A stretch of 8,519 nt of DNA from Actinomycetota bacterium (GCA_013811645.1 JACCUU010000136.1:1-8519); one strand, 5' to 3'. Shown: positions 1-8,519, counted from the stretch's first letter. Numbers and translations: made by a program. Notes: generated by a model not told the origin, from the sequence alone.

Positions 1-1684
1 CCGCAGACGGGGCTCCCGTAAGCGGATCGGAGCCGCTCGACACCTTCGGGAACGCCGTGACCTCGCGAATGTTGGGCTCGCCCGCAAGCAGTGCGATGAA
101 CCGGTCGAGCCCGAGAGCGAACCCGCCATGCGGTGGCGCCCCCATCTGCAGGGCCTCTAGGAACCATCCGAACTTGGCGTTCGCCTCCTCCTCGCTCATG
201 CCCATCGCGCGGAAGACCTGCTGCTGAACGTCCGAGCGGTGGATCCTGATCGAGCCGGAGCCAAGCTCCCAGCCGTTCCAGACGAGGTCGTAGTGCAGGC
301 TGAGCGCGTTCGCCGGGTCTCGCTCGATCAGCTCCTCGTGACCGTCGAGCGGGCTGGTGAACGGGTGATGCACGAACGTCCAGCGGCCGGTCTCGTCGTC
401 GAGTTGGAAGAGGGGGAAATCCAGGAGCCAATGGAAGGAGTCCTGCTTCTCGTCGACGAGTCCGAGCTCACGGCCGAGGTGGAGCCGGAGCGCGCCGAGC
501 ACGCGCTCGGCGACGGACACCTCGTCGGCGACGAAGAGCACCGTGGAGCCGGGTGCGGCGGCGAAAGCCTCGAGCTCCGTCTGCGAGAGGAACTTCGCGA
601 TCGGAGACCGCACCTTTCCCTCCTCGTCGCACACGAGATACGCGAGGCCCTTCGCACCCCACTCCCTCGCGAAGTCCTCGAGCTTGCCGAGCTCGCCCCG
701 CGAGAACGGCTTTGGCACGACGAGGTAACGCACGGACTTCGCGCCGGAGAAGACCCCGAACTCGGAGCCGCGGGTCACGTCCGTCGCGTCCTGGATCTCG
801 AGCGCGAACCGCAGATCCGGCTTATCGGAGCCGTAGCGGAGCATGGCGTCGGCGTAGGAGAGGCGAGGGAACGGCCGCTCGGGAGCGTCCCGGCCGAGTG
901 CCTCGAACGAGGCCGCGACGACCGTCTCGAGCACCTCGAGCACGTCGTCGCGCGTCGGAAAGGCGAGCTCGAGATCGAGCTGGCGAAACTCGAACTGGCG
1001 GTCTGCGCGAAGATCCTCGTCCCGCCAGCAGGTGGCGATCTGGTAGTAGCGATCGAAGCCTCCGACCATGAGCGCCTGCTTGAAGAGCTGCGGCGACTGC
1101 GCCAGCGCGAAGAAGGTTCCCGGCTGCAGGCGGACCGGGACGAGGAAGTCGCGAGCCCCTTCGGGGGTGCCCAGCGTCAGGCCCGGCGTCCAGATGTCGA
1201 CGAAGCCCTGGTCGTCCATCGAGCGACGGATCGCCGCCACCACGGACGCGCGCAGCCGGAGGTTTCGCTGCATGCGCTCCGTACGCAGGTCGAGCCAGCG
1301 GTAGCGCAGACGCAGCGCCTCGTCGACTCCCTCCTCGTCGAGCTGGAAGGGAAGCGGTGTCGAGCGCGAGACGATCTCGAGCTCGTCGATCTGCAGCTCG
1401 ACCCCACCTGTTGCCATCTTCGGGTTCACCGTCTCGGGCGAGCGTGCGACGACCTCCCCGGTGACCTTGAGCACGAACTCGTTTCGAATCTCCCGCGCGA
1501 GCTCGGCGCCGCGAGCGGCGCGCTCCGGGTTGATCACGAGCTGCATCAGCCCCGTTGGGTCGCGAAGGTCGACGAAGACGAGACCGCCGTGGTCGCGGCG
1601 GCGAGAAACCCAGCCGGCGAGTGTCGCCTTTCGTCCCACGTCGTCGGCTCGCAGCTCTCCGCACATCGCGTTTCGCCAGCTCAC
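1..1684 (-). CDS. aspS: Aspartyl-tRNA synthetase (class II), 3' end cut by the window edge
   Basis: Charges tRNA with aspartate in the cytoplasm. The minus-strand frame is open for 561 codons from GTG 1684 to the left edge. No stop is present, so roughly 25-40 C-terminal residues are missing by comparison with family length (about 590). The N-terminal OB-fold anticodon domain has CGELR (8-12) and GWVSRRRDHGGLVF (24-37). The class II core shows TPEGARDFLVP (173-183), QSPQLFKQ (196-203), motif 2 RDEDLRADRQ (221-230), YGSDKPDLR (284-292, leading into the bacterial GAD insertion), HHPFTSP (439-445) and motif 3 GLDR (525-528). It ends in DPLTGAP, as in actinobacterial-type enzymes. The GTG start overlaps the hisS stop as GTGA, and the more internal ATG at 1666 would leave CGELR only one residue from the N-terminus. 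Oddities: Trp165 replaces the usual Glu of the IETP motif, Phe231 replaces the Pro of RQPEF, and His32 sits at a position linked to tRNA discrimination. I checked the frame codon by codon and see no frameshift. Confidence 0.97.
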   Translation of the reverse strand, partial: MSWRNAMCGELRADDVGRKATLAGWVSRRRDHGGLVFVDLRDPTGLMQLVINPERAARGAELAREIRNEFVLKVTGEVVARSPETVNPKMATGGVELQIDELEIVSRSTPLPFQLDEEGVDEALRLRYRWLDLRTERMQRNLRLRASVVAAIRRSMDDQGFVDIWTPGLTLGTPEGARDFLVPVRLQPGTFFALAQSPQLFKQALMVGGFDRYYQIATCWRDEDLRADRQFEFRQLDLELAFPTRDDVLEVLETVVAASFEALGRDAPERPFPRLSYADAMLRYGSDKPDLRFALEIQDATDVTRGSEFGVFSGAKSVRYLVVPKPFSRGELGKLEDFAREWGAKGLAYLVCDEEGKVRSPIAKFLSQTELEAFAAAPGSTVLFVADEVSVAERVLGALRLHLGRELGLVDEKQDSFHWLLDFPLFQLDDETGRWTFVHHPFTSPLDGHEELIERDPANALSLHYDLVWNGWELGSGSIRIHRSDVQQQVFRAMGMSEEEANAKFGWFLEALQMGAPPHGGFALGLDRFIALLAGEPNIREVTAFPKVSSGSDPLTGAPSA

Positions 1685-2934
1685 GACGTCAACCTCGCCA
1701 GGACGTCGTCGAGCGCGACCTCCTCGTCGGCCTGCCCTCGCCTGCGAACCGTGGCACCGTCGGCTCGAACCTGGACGACCGTCTCTGCTCCGAGGCGCGA
1801 GGCCTGGGTCAGCTGGCCCTTCAGCGAACGTCCCGCATAGTCCGTGTCGCTCGCGATGCCGCGCTGCCTCAGAGTCCCGAGCCAGGTCGCTACCAACTCC
1901 CGCGACGCGCTGTCGTCGATCGTGAAGAAGATATCCATCGCGGGTGTGGCTGCCTCTCGACCCGCCTGCTCGACCGCAAGCACGAGGCGCTCGATTCCCG
2001 CGCCGAAGCCGACGCCCGGGATCGGAGGCCCGCCGATCTGCTCGACCAGGCCGTCGTAACGCCCTCCGCCCGAGAGCGCGCTCTGCGCCCCCTCGTCGGG
2101 ACCGAGGAACTCCCAGGTGGTACGGGTGTAGTAGTCGAGGCCACGAACAAGCGTCGCGACGATCTCGTACGGGACGCCGCAGGCGTCGAGGTCGCGAAGG
2201 ACGGCGGCGAAATGCTTCCGGCAAGCCTCGCAGAGCGACTCGCCGATCTTGGGCGCATCGTCGAGCGCGTCCTGAACGGCCTGGGGCTTGGCGTCGTAGT
2301 TGTCGAATACCCGCAGCGGACTTGCGGACGCCTTCTCCCTCGTCGGCGCGTCCAGACGTTCGAGGTTCGCTTCGAGCCACTCGTTCAGGCGCTCCAGGTA
2401 GGCAGGCCTGCACGCTGGGCAGCCGATCGAGTTGAGCGCGAGCGTGAACTCGGTCACGCCCAACCGCGAGAGCAGCGCGTGGTAGAGCTGGATGACCTCC
2501 GCGTCCACTGAAGGGTGGTCGGATCCGATCGCCTCGACCGAGAGCTGCCAGTGCTCCCGATAGCGTCCGCGCTGAGGCGCCGCGTAGCGGTACATCGGCC
2601 CGACGACGTAGAGCTTCACCGGCTGCCCCTCACGGTGCATGCCATGCTCGACGTACGCGCGGCAGATCGGAGCCGTTCCCTCGGGCCTCAAGGTCAGCGA
2701 ACGGCCGCCGCGATCCTCGAACGTGTACATCTCCTTCTGCACGACGTCCGAGCCAGCTCCCGAGGTCCGTTCGAAGAGCGCGGTGTCTTCGAACATGGGC
2801 GTGACGATCGGCCGATAGCCGTAGAGCGCGCACAGTCGCTCGGCTTCTCCGACGACGAGCCGCCAGAGCGGCTGCTCGGCCGGTACGACGTCGTGGGTTC
2901 CTCGCGGTCGCTCGATCCTCGCCTGAGAGCTCAC
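1681..2934 (-). CDS. hisS: Histidyl-tRNA synthetase
   Basis: Ligates histidine to tRNA-His in the cytoplasm; a 417-residue class II synthetase of normal family length. Visible elements: N-terminal RGTHDVVP (11-18), FERTSGAGSDVVQKEMYTF (54-72), motif 2 TLRPEGTAPICRAY (81-94) with GRYREHWQ (123-130), the HisRS-specific LVRGLDYYTRTTWEF (262-276) and GGGRYDGL (289-296) histidine-binding signatures, motif 3 GVGFGAGIERL (307-317), and a C-terminal anticodon-binding domain from about 333. The insertion region has two Cys pairs, C172-P-A-C175 and C235-E-A-C238, a possible zinc site. The GTG start at 2934 overlaps the stop of the upstream hydrolase gene as GTGA and is preceded at 8 nt by GGAG. Its stop overlaps the aspS start in the same way, so translational coupling on both sides is likely. 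hisS next to aspS and behind an MBL-fold hydrolase is a familiar actinobacterial arrangement. The hut genes further upstream are the less usual part. Confidence 0.98.
   Translation of the reverse strand: MSSQARIERPRGTHDVVPAEQPLWRLVVGEAERLCALYGYRPIVTPMFEDTALFERTSGAGSDVVQKEMYTFEDRGGRSLTLRPEGTAPICRAYVEHGMHREGQPVKLYVVGPMYRYAAPQRGRYREHWQLSVEAIGSDHPSVDAEVIQLYHALLSRLGVTEFTLALNSIGCPACRPAYLERLNEWLEANLERLDAPTREKASASPLRVFDNYDAKPQAVQDALDDAPKIGESLCEACRKHFAAVLRDLDACGVPYEIVATLVRGLDYYTRTTWEFLGPDEGAQSALSGGGRYDGLVEQIGGPPIPGVGFGAGIERLVLAVEQAGREAATPAMDIFFTIDDSASRELVATWLGTLRQRGIASDTDYAGRSLKGQLTQASRLGAETVVQVRADGATVRRRGQADEEVALDDVLARLTS
1693..1696 (-). promoter_or_regulatory. Ribosome binding site of aspS
   Basis: GAGG lies 8 nt upstream of the GTG at 1684, within the last hisS codons. 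It favours the overlapping GTG over the in-frame ATG at 1666, which would put CGELR at the extreme N-terminus. Confidence 0.5.
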
Positions 2935-3578
2935 CCGGTCCGCTCCGCGCGCAGTTCGTCGAGGAACGGGTTACGGGCGAGCTCGTCGCCGAGCGTCGTC
3001 GCCGGACCGTGACCCGGGTAGACGACCGTCTCGGAGGGCAGCGTGTCCATGAGCGACCCAATCGAGGCGACCAGCACGTTCCAGTCTCCTCCCGGGAAGT
3101 CCGTGCGTCCGACCGAGCCCGCGAAGAGGACATCGCCCGAAAAGAGGCTCCCGTCCGCGTGGTAGGCGATGTGAGCCGGCGAATGGCCGGGTACCGAGAG
3201 CAGGTCGAACGAGAGACCCGCGACGTCGATCGTCTCGCCGCCGTGCAACAGGACGTCCGGCGTATACGGGCGAAGCGTCATCCCGGGCGGGGTGAAGCGG
3301 TTCGGATCCTCGAGCAGTGAGCGCTCTCCTTCGGCCATGTACACCGGCGCCGCTGTCGCATCCGCGAGGTCGGCGACACCGACGAGGTGATCCCAGTGGC
3401 CGTGCGTCAGGAGGATCGCGACGCACCGAGCTTCGCGCCGCTCGAGCAACGCCCGGAGCTCGTCGACACTCCCGCTCGGGTCGACGACCACCGCCTCACG
3501 GGCAGCCGAATCGGCCCTGACGATGTAGCAGTTCGTTCCGATCGGTCCGAGCGAAAGCTGGTCGACGATGAGCGCCAT
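2931..3578 (-). CDS. Metallo-beta-lactamase-fold hydrolase, glyoxalase II-like (YcbL type)
   Basis: A 215-residue soluble hydrolase with the full binuclear metal signature: T58-H-G-H-W-D-H64 (the HxHxDH motif), H132 in PGHSPAHI, D149 in LFSGDVLF, and H190 in VVYPGHGPATTLGDE, followed by ARNPFL (201-206). VGRTDFPGG (156-164) and the C-terminal NPFL are typical of the short glyoxalase II/YcbL-like group. That group lacks the C-terminal helical domain of true GloB (about 250 residues), so hydrolysis of a glutathione- or other thiol-ester is plausible but the substrate is unknown. There is no signal peptide. Start: a TTG at 3581 directly precedes the ATG at 3578. ATG is preferred, and neither has a convincing Shine-Dalgarno sequence (the upstream 12 nt read GCAGAGTCGTTG). 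The 3' end overlaps hisS by 4 nt. Homologues of this type often precede hisS in actinobacteria, which suggests ancient operon membership rather than a role in histidine breakdown. Confidence 0.93.
   Translation of the reverse strand: MALIVDQLSLGPIGTNCYIVRADSAAREAVVVDPSGSVDELRALLERREARCVAILLTHGHWDHLVGVADLADATAAPVYMAEGERSLLEDPNRFTPPGMTLRPYTPDVLLHGGETIDVAGLSFDLLSVPGHSPAHIAYHADGSLFSGDVLFAGSVGRTDFPGGDWNVLVASIGSLMDTLPSETVVYPGHGPATTLGDELARNPFLDELRAERTG
2943..2946 (-). promoter_or_regulatory. Ribosome binding site of hisS
   Basis: GGAG lies 8 nt upstream of the GTG at 2934, within the end of the upstream hydrolase gene. It decides in favour of the GTG that overlaps the upstream stop codon. Confidence 0.6.
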
Positions 3579-3590
3579 CAACGACTCTGC

Positions 3591-3971
3591 TTACTGCTTG
3601 CCGGCCTCGTGCCGGGCTTCCCGCTTCTTGAACGAGCGCCAGAGAACTCCGTCGAGGAAGTAGCTGAAGGGGATGAAGATCGCCACGACGAACGCGGCCT
3701 GGGTGATCTGCTCGACGAGGGTGAGATCGCTCGACAAGAGCATCACCACGACGAACATGACCGGAGCGAACACGAGCCCTCGCTTGAGAGTGCGCCGCCA
3801 TGAAGGGGGCTGCGCCTCCCGGCCGACTCGGGTGGGAGTCGCACGCCGAGACTGCGATGTCTCCTTCCGAACCGGAACCTCCGCTTCGAGCTCGTTTCCC
3901 TCCGCGTCCTCCCAGACGTACTCGTGCCGGTGCTCCTTCGCTCGGCGGCGACGTTGCTTGCGGGTCGGCAT
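3591..3971 (-). CDS. Small membrane protein with a basic N-terminus, unknown function
   Basis: A 126-residue protein. Residues 1-17 are strongly basic (MPTRKQRRRRAKEHRHE), followed by an acidic stretch (YVWEDAEGNELEAEVPV) and a polar linker to about 60. Two hydrophobic segments follow, about 66-81 (LVFAPVMFVVVMLL core) and about 92-107 (AAFVVAIFIPFSYFL core), separated by a short SSDLTLVEQITQ turn, and then a basic tail (WRSFKKREARHEAGKQ). Positive charge on both flanks predicts N-in/C-in topology with a short outer loop. I recognise no catalytic motif. From memory it resembles hypothetical proteins of Thermoleophilia that start with MPTRKQRRR, which is a taxonomic hint only. The ATG at 3971 is chosen because it lies 7 nt after the hutI stop. 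A longer reading to 4145 would run inside hutI with low-complexity residues. No clear Shine-Dalgarno is visible (upstream AATCGCTCC). The next gene starts 12 nt downstream, so it is probably co-transcribed. Confidence 0.82.
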   Translation of the reverse strand: MPTRKQRRRRAKEHRHEYVWEDAEGNELEAEVPVRKETSQSRRATPTRVGREAQPPSWRRTLKRGLVFAPVMFVVVMLLSSDLTLVEQITQAAFVVAIFIPFSYFLDGVLWRSFKKREARHEAGKQ

Positions 3972-3978
3972 GGAGCGA

Positions 3979-5228
3979 TTATGCCCAGGTGGTCCAGGCG
4001 ATCCGGCCGCCCTTGAGGACCGTGTGCACGACCGGGCCGCCGAGGTGATAAGCGAGGTGACGCCAGTCCTCGGCATCGAGGAGCACGATGTCCGCGTCGT
4101 ACCCCGCTGCGAGCCGCCCCTTCCGATCGGCGCGCGAAAGCACATGTGCCGCGTTCACCGTGCACGCAGTCAGGGCTTCCTCGGGACTGAGCCCGAGCTG
4201 TGTACACGCAAGCGAGCAGACGAGCGGCAGGCTCTCGCAGAATGCGCTTCCGGGGTTGAAATCCGTTGCCAGCGCGATGGCAGCGCCCGCTTCGGCGAGC
4301 GCACGTGCCGGTGGCATGGGTCTTCCGAGGAAGAGCGCGCTCGCCGGCAGGAGGACGCCGACGACATCGCTGGCGGCAAGCGCGGCGATGCCCGCCGGGC
4401 CGGTGCTCTCCAGGTGATCGACCGAGCGGGCGCCGAGCTCGATCGCGAGGGGAATGGCACCCGCCTCGGTGAACTGGTCGCCGTGCAGGCGAAGCTCCAG
4501 ACCGGCCTCGCCGCAGGCCCGGAGATAGCGCCGCGCTTCGTCGACGTCGAACGCGCCGCGCTCGAGAAAGACGTCGGCGGCTTCGGCGATTCGAGCGGCC
4601 TCGGGGAGCACCTCCGCGAGGAGGAAGTCGACATAGGACGGAGGGCCGGAGTCGGCGAACTCAGACGGGACGGAATGGGCGCCGAGCCAGGTAGGAACTC
4701 CTCCGGCTGCGCGAATCGCGCGCAGCTGGGCCAGCTCGGTGTCGCGATCGAGGCCGTATCCCGATTTAGCCTCGAACGTCGTCGTCCCGGAACGGAGCAT
4801 CCAGGCGACGTGACGCTCGAGCGCCGCGGCGAGCCCAGCGTCACCGGCCTCACGTGTCGCGCGAACGGTCGCCAAGATGCCGCCGCCCGCCGCGTGCAGC
4901 TCCTCGTAACCGGCTCCTGACGCGCGCAACGCGAACTCCCCGACTCGATCGCCCGCGAAGCAGGCATGCGTATGGCAGTCCACCAGCCCCGGGATCGCTG
5001 AGAGCCCGCGCCCGTCGAGCTCCTCGACCTCGCCGTCGAGCGGCTTCAGATCCTGCATCGCACCCACCGCCGCGATGCGTCCTTGCTCGCAGAGGAGGTA
5101 GGCGCCTTCGAATACGTCCACCGCTCCGAGCTCCCCACCGCGCAGAGGGGCCGTGTGGCCGCGCGGCGTCGCGATCTGCACGAGATCCCGGATGAGCAGC
5201 CGGGCAGGAACCTCCGTTCCGGAGAAGC

Positions 5229-5232
<4 letters not shown>
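3979..5232 (-). CDS. hutI: Imidazolonepropionase
   Basis: Third step of histidine degradation: hydrolyses 4-imidazolone-5-propionate to N-formimino-L-glutamate. It is a metal-dependent amidohydrolase of 417 residues, the normal family size. Visible signatures: H87-T-H89 in [30 protein letters not shown] followed by AAGGGI (115-120), EAKSGYGLD (154-162), H250 in [13 protein letters not shown] (271-275), and D324 in LATDFNPGS, which together match the metal- and substrate-binding positions of HutI. The C-terminal part of the composite beta domain is [20 protein letters not shown] (380-399). The GTG start at 5232 overlaps the hutU stop as GTGA, the same junction form seen at hisS and aspS. No good Shine-Dalgarno precedes this GTG. 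A GGAGG (within 5211-5216) lies inside the first codons, 11 nt before an in-frame CTG at 5199, so a shorter protein starting at residue 12 cannot be excluded. A 13-bp hairpin lies 17 nt upstream of the start. Confidence 0.96.
5207..5224 (-). repeat. Two overlapping, mutually exclusive small stem-loops at the hutI 5' end
   Basis: On the transcript, CTCCG (5224-5220) can pair with CGGAG (5216-5212) around GAA, or GGAAC (5220-5216 end shared) can pair with GTTCC (5211-5207) around GGAG. Both enclose or use the only strong Shine-Dalgarno-like sequence near the hutI start. The stems are only 5 bp, so a function is uncertain. Confidence 0.3.
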
Positions 5233-6946
<1,714 letters not shown>

Positions 6947-6950
<4 letters not shown>

Positions 6951-8476
6951 GCGATCGCTCCGATCCTCTCCTCGGCGGCGGCGACGACTGCCCGCGAGCG
7001 GATCGCAGTCGCGACCTCCTCGATATCCACGCTCAGCGAGCGGTCGTCGACCAACCGGGACGAGAGCGAGCGCACGAGGTAGTGGACGCTGCGCACCCCT
7101 TCGCCCGGCTGCAGCGGCGCCAGGAACTCGACCGCCTGCGCACCCGCGAGAAGCTCGATCGCGAGTGTCCGTTCGGCGTTGTCGAGCACGCGCAATGCCT
7201 TCAGCCCCGCGGCGTTTCCCATCGAGACGTGATCCTCCTGGCCCGCGCTCGTCGGGATCGAGTCGACGCTCGCCGGATGGGCGTACACCTTGTTCTCGGA
7301 GACCAGCGCGGCCGCCACGTACTGGGGGATCATGAACCCGGAGTTGAGGCCGCCCTCGCGCACGAGGAACGGAGGAAGGCCGTCGGAGAGCGCCGGATTG
7401 ACCATCCGCTCGATGCGCCGCTCGGAGATGCTCGCGAGCTCCGCCACCGCCATCGCGAGCACGTCCAGCGCAAAGGCCAGCGGCTGTCCGTGGAAGTTGC
7501 CGGCCGACACGATCACGCCCTCGTCGACGAGCACGAGCGGATTGTCGGTGGCGGCGTTCAGCTCCACCACGATGGTTGCCTCGACATAGTCGAGCAGGTC
7601 GCGACAGGCGCCGTGCACCTGCGGCGCGCAGCGGAGCGAGTACGCGTCCTGCACCCTGTCGCACCAGCGATGCGACTCGATGATCGCGGATCCCTCGAGC
7701 AGGCGCAGGACGTTGGCCGCCGCCTCCTGTTGCCCCTTCAGCGGACGCGAGCGATGCACAGCGGGCGAGAAGCTCGTCCTCGACCCCTGGAGCGCCTCCA
7801 GCGACAGTGCGCACGCGCAATCGGCGGTCTGAGCCAAACGTTTGGCCCGCTCGACCCCGAGCGCTGCCATCGACGCCATGAACTGCGTCCCGTTCACGAG
7901 CGAGAGCCCCTCCTTGCTCACCAGGCGAGTCGGCTCGAGCCCGACCCGGCGAAGCGCGGTTGCCCCGTCCAGCACCTCGCCGCCAACCACTGCCTCGCCC
8001 TCGCCGACCAGCGGGAGAGCGAGGTGCGCGAGTGGGGCGAGATCTCCGCTCGCGCCCACGGATCCACGCGCGGGCACGACCGGAAGGACGCCGCGGTTCA
8101 GGCACTCGACCAGCAGCTCGACGGTCTCCACGCGAGCGCCCGAGTAGCCCTTGGCAAGAGCGTTCGCGCGCAGCAGCATCGCCGCCCGGACGACGTCGTC
8201 GGGATAGGGCTCACCCACACCGCAGGCATGACTTCGGAGCAGCCGCAGCTGGAGCTCGTCCGCCAGCTCCTCAGGAATGCGCGCGGTCACGAAGCGCCCG
8301 AACCCGGTGTTCACACCGTAGGTGTGCTCGCCCTTCATCGAGTCCACCAGCGCGCGCGCGGCGATCATACGAACCTTCGCCGTGTCGCCGATCTCTGCGG
8401 TCGCCCCGTGGACGGCGACGTCCCACACGTCCTCGAGGGTGAGATCTTCTCCCGTCAGGACAAGGGATCGCGGCAC
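6947..8476 (-). CDS. hutH: Histidine ammonia-lyase (histidase)
   Basis: First step of histidine degradation: eliminates ammonia from L-histidine to give trans-urocanate. It is a cytoplasmic enzyme, usually a homotetramer. The protein has 509 residues, normal for the family. The A142-S-G144 triad in [15 protein letters not shown] makes the autocatalytic MIO electrophile. Other active-site elements: Y53 in [10 protein letters not shown]83 in [10 protein letters not shown]195 in SLVNGTQF, Y279/R282 in [20 protein letters not shown] (307-315), F328 in [15 protein letters not shown], and E414 in QEDHVSMG. All residues expected of an active HAL are present, and the numbering nearly matches the Pseudomonas putida enzyme. 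The start is GTG at 8476. An in-frame TAG ends 9 nt upstream (8488-8486), so no longer form is possible. There is no Shine-Dalgarno, and a -10-like hexamer sits 6 nt before the GTG, pointing to leaderless initiation. It is the first visible gene of the run and overlaps hutU by 4 nt. Confidence 0.98.
6958..6961 (-). promoter_or_regulatory. Ribosome binding site of hutU
   Basis: GGAG lies 7 nt upstream of the ATG at 6950, inside the last codons of hutH. It supports this ATG as the hutU start and shows that hutU can recruit ribosomes itself as well as through the ATGA overlap. Confidence 0.65.
7833..7846. promoter_or_regulatory. 14-bp palindrome resembling a LacI-family operator, inside hutH
   Basis: GCCAAACGTTTGGC is a perfect palindrome centred on CG. 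Its AAACGTTT core matches the form of LacI/GalR-family operators such as the PurR box (GCAAACGTTTGC). It lies in hutH codons 211-215 (A-K-R-L-A), and the consecutive AAA, CGT and TTG codons are less GC-rich at the third position than those around them. One palindrome of this length per window is near chance expectation, so a regulatory role is only a suggestion. Confidence 0.25.
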
Positions 8477-8486
8477 GACTCGAGTC
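8477..8486. promoter_or_regulatory. 10-bp perfect palindrome at the hutH start, possible operator
   Basis: GACTCGAGTC is its own reverse complement. It abuts the hutH GTG and overlaps the downstream part of the candidate -10 hexamer. A protein bound here would block initiation. A 10-bp palindrome is expected by chance several times in a window of this size, so only its position makes it notable. The half-sites cannot be compared with known HutC or HutP sites with confidence. Confidence 0.25.
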
Positions 8487-8488
8487 TA
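8483..8488 (-). promoter_or_regulatory. Candidate -10 element of a leaderless hutH promoter
   Basis: TAGACT on the minus strand fits the TANNNT consensus of actinobacterial sigma-70-type -10 elements. Only 6 nt (8482-8477) separate it from the GTG of hutH, so the expected transcription start would fall on or next to the start codon. hutH has no visible Shine-Dalgarno, which agrees. I see no good -35 hexamer at 16-18 nt further upstream, although such promoters often lack one. The hexamer could also be chance. Confidence 0.4.
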
Positions 8489-8519
8489 GAGCCGGGATGA
8501 CGCGAGGGCTCGCTCGAGC

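Noticed and set aside
1..1684. Suspected frameshift or pseudogene in aspS because no closed frame is found
   Set aside because: Codon-by-codon reading shows one continuous open frame with all class II motifs. The stop simply lies beyond the left edge.
239..1840. 533-residue open frame on the plus strand opposite aspS
   Set aside because: It is in codon register with aspS and is open only because of the GC-rich codon pattern. Its translation is low-complexity (E/R/L/V-rich) with no recognisable domain, whereas the minus strand encodes a full AspRS.
6951..8105. Possible 385-residue N-terminal extension of hutU giving a 958-residue protein
   Set aside because: It lies entirely inside hutH, is Arg/Gly-rich and unlike any urocanase N-terminus. 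The ATG at 6950 has a good GGAG and gives the family length.
7082..8500. 472-residue open frame on the plus strand opposite hutH
   Set aside because: This is an antisense shadow of hutH with His/Arg/Leu-rich composition and no domain; hutH matches its family throughout. The plus-strand frames 3673-4920 and 1555-2511 are rejected for the same reason.
8479..8518. XhoI (CTCGAG) and XbaI (TCTAGA) sites close together, as in a cloning vector junction
   Set aside because: CTCGAG is common in this GC-rich DNA (Glu/Leu/Arg codon pairs), and the flanking sequence has the same composition as the genes with no vector-like sequence.
8497..8519. Start of a divergent plus-strand gene (ATG at 8497)
   Set aside because: Only 7 codons are visible before the edge, with no Shine-Dalgarno and no recognisable protein start.

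Overview
The window is GC-rich bacterial DNA, by eye roughly two-thirds G+C. All of its real genes lie on the minus strand, so transcription runs from high to low coordinates. The likely source is an actinobacterial-type genome, possibly class Thermoleophilia. This rests on the GC content, the frequent GTG starts, the metallo-hydrolase/hisS/aspS gene order, the 'DPLTGAP' ending of the AspRS, and a small two-helix membrane protein that resembles, from memory, hypothetical proteins of that class. The taxonomic call is an inference, not a result.

Layout in transcription order: hutH (8476-6947, histidine ammonia-lyase), hutU (6950-5229, urocanate hydratase), hutI (5232-3979, imidazolonepropionase), a small basic-headed membrane protein of unknown function (3971-3591), a glyoxalase II-like metallo-beta-lactamase-fold hydrolase (3578-2931), hisS (2934-1681, histidyl-tRNA synthetase) and aspS (1684 to the left edge, aspartyl-tRNA synthetase, cut shortly before its C-terminus). 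No untranslated gap exceeds 12 nt. Four of the six junctions are 4-nt stop/start overlaps: one ATGA and three GTGA, each of the three reading GTGAGC. The two non-overlapping junctions flank the small membrane gene, which looks like a seam between a histidine-degradation block and an aminoacyl-tRNA synthetase block.

Together the hut genes take histidine through urocanate and imidazolonepropionate to N-formimino-glutamate. The enzyme for the next step (hutG or hutF type) is not in the window. The same polycistron appears to carry the enzyme that charges tRNA with histidine, so histidine breakdown and histidine use in translation may share transcription. At the right edge, 43 nt upstream of hutH are visible. 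They hold a TAGACT -10-like hexamer 6 nt before the GTG start, which suggests a leaderless mRNA, and a 10-bp palindrome covering the interval.

The window is mostly well-known metabolic and translation genes. The points worth a second look are the hut/hisS/aspS linkage, a perfect 13-bp inverted repeat at the hutU/hutI junction, a LacI-family-operator-like 14-bp palindrome inside hutH, the leaderless-type hutH start, and unusual residues in motifs of the AspRS.
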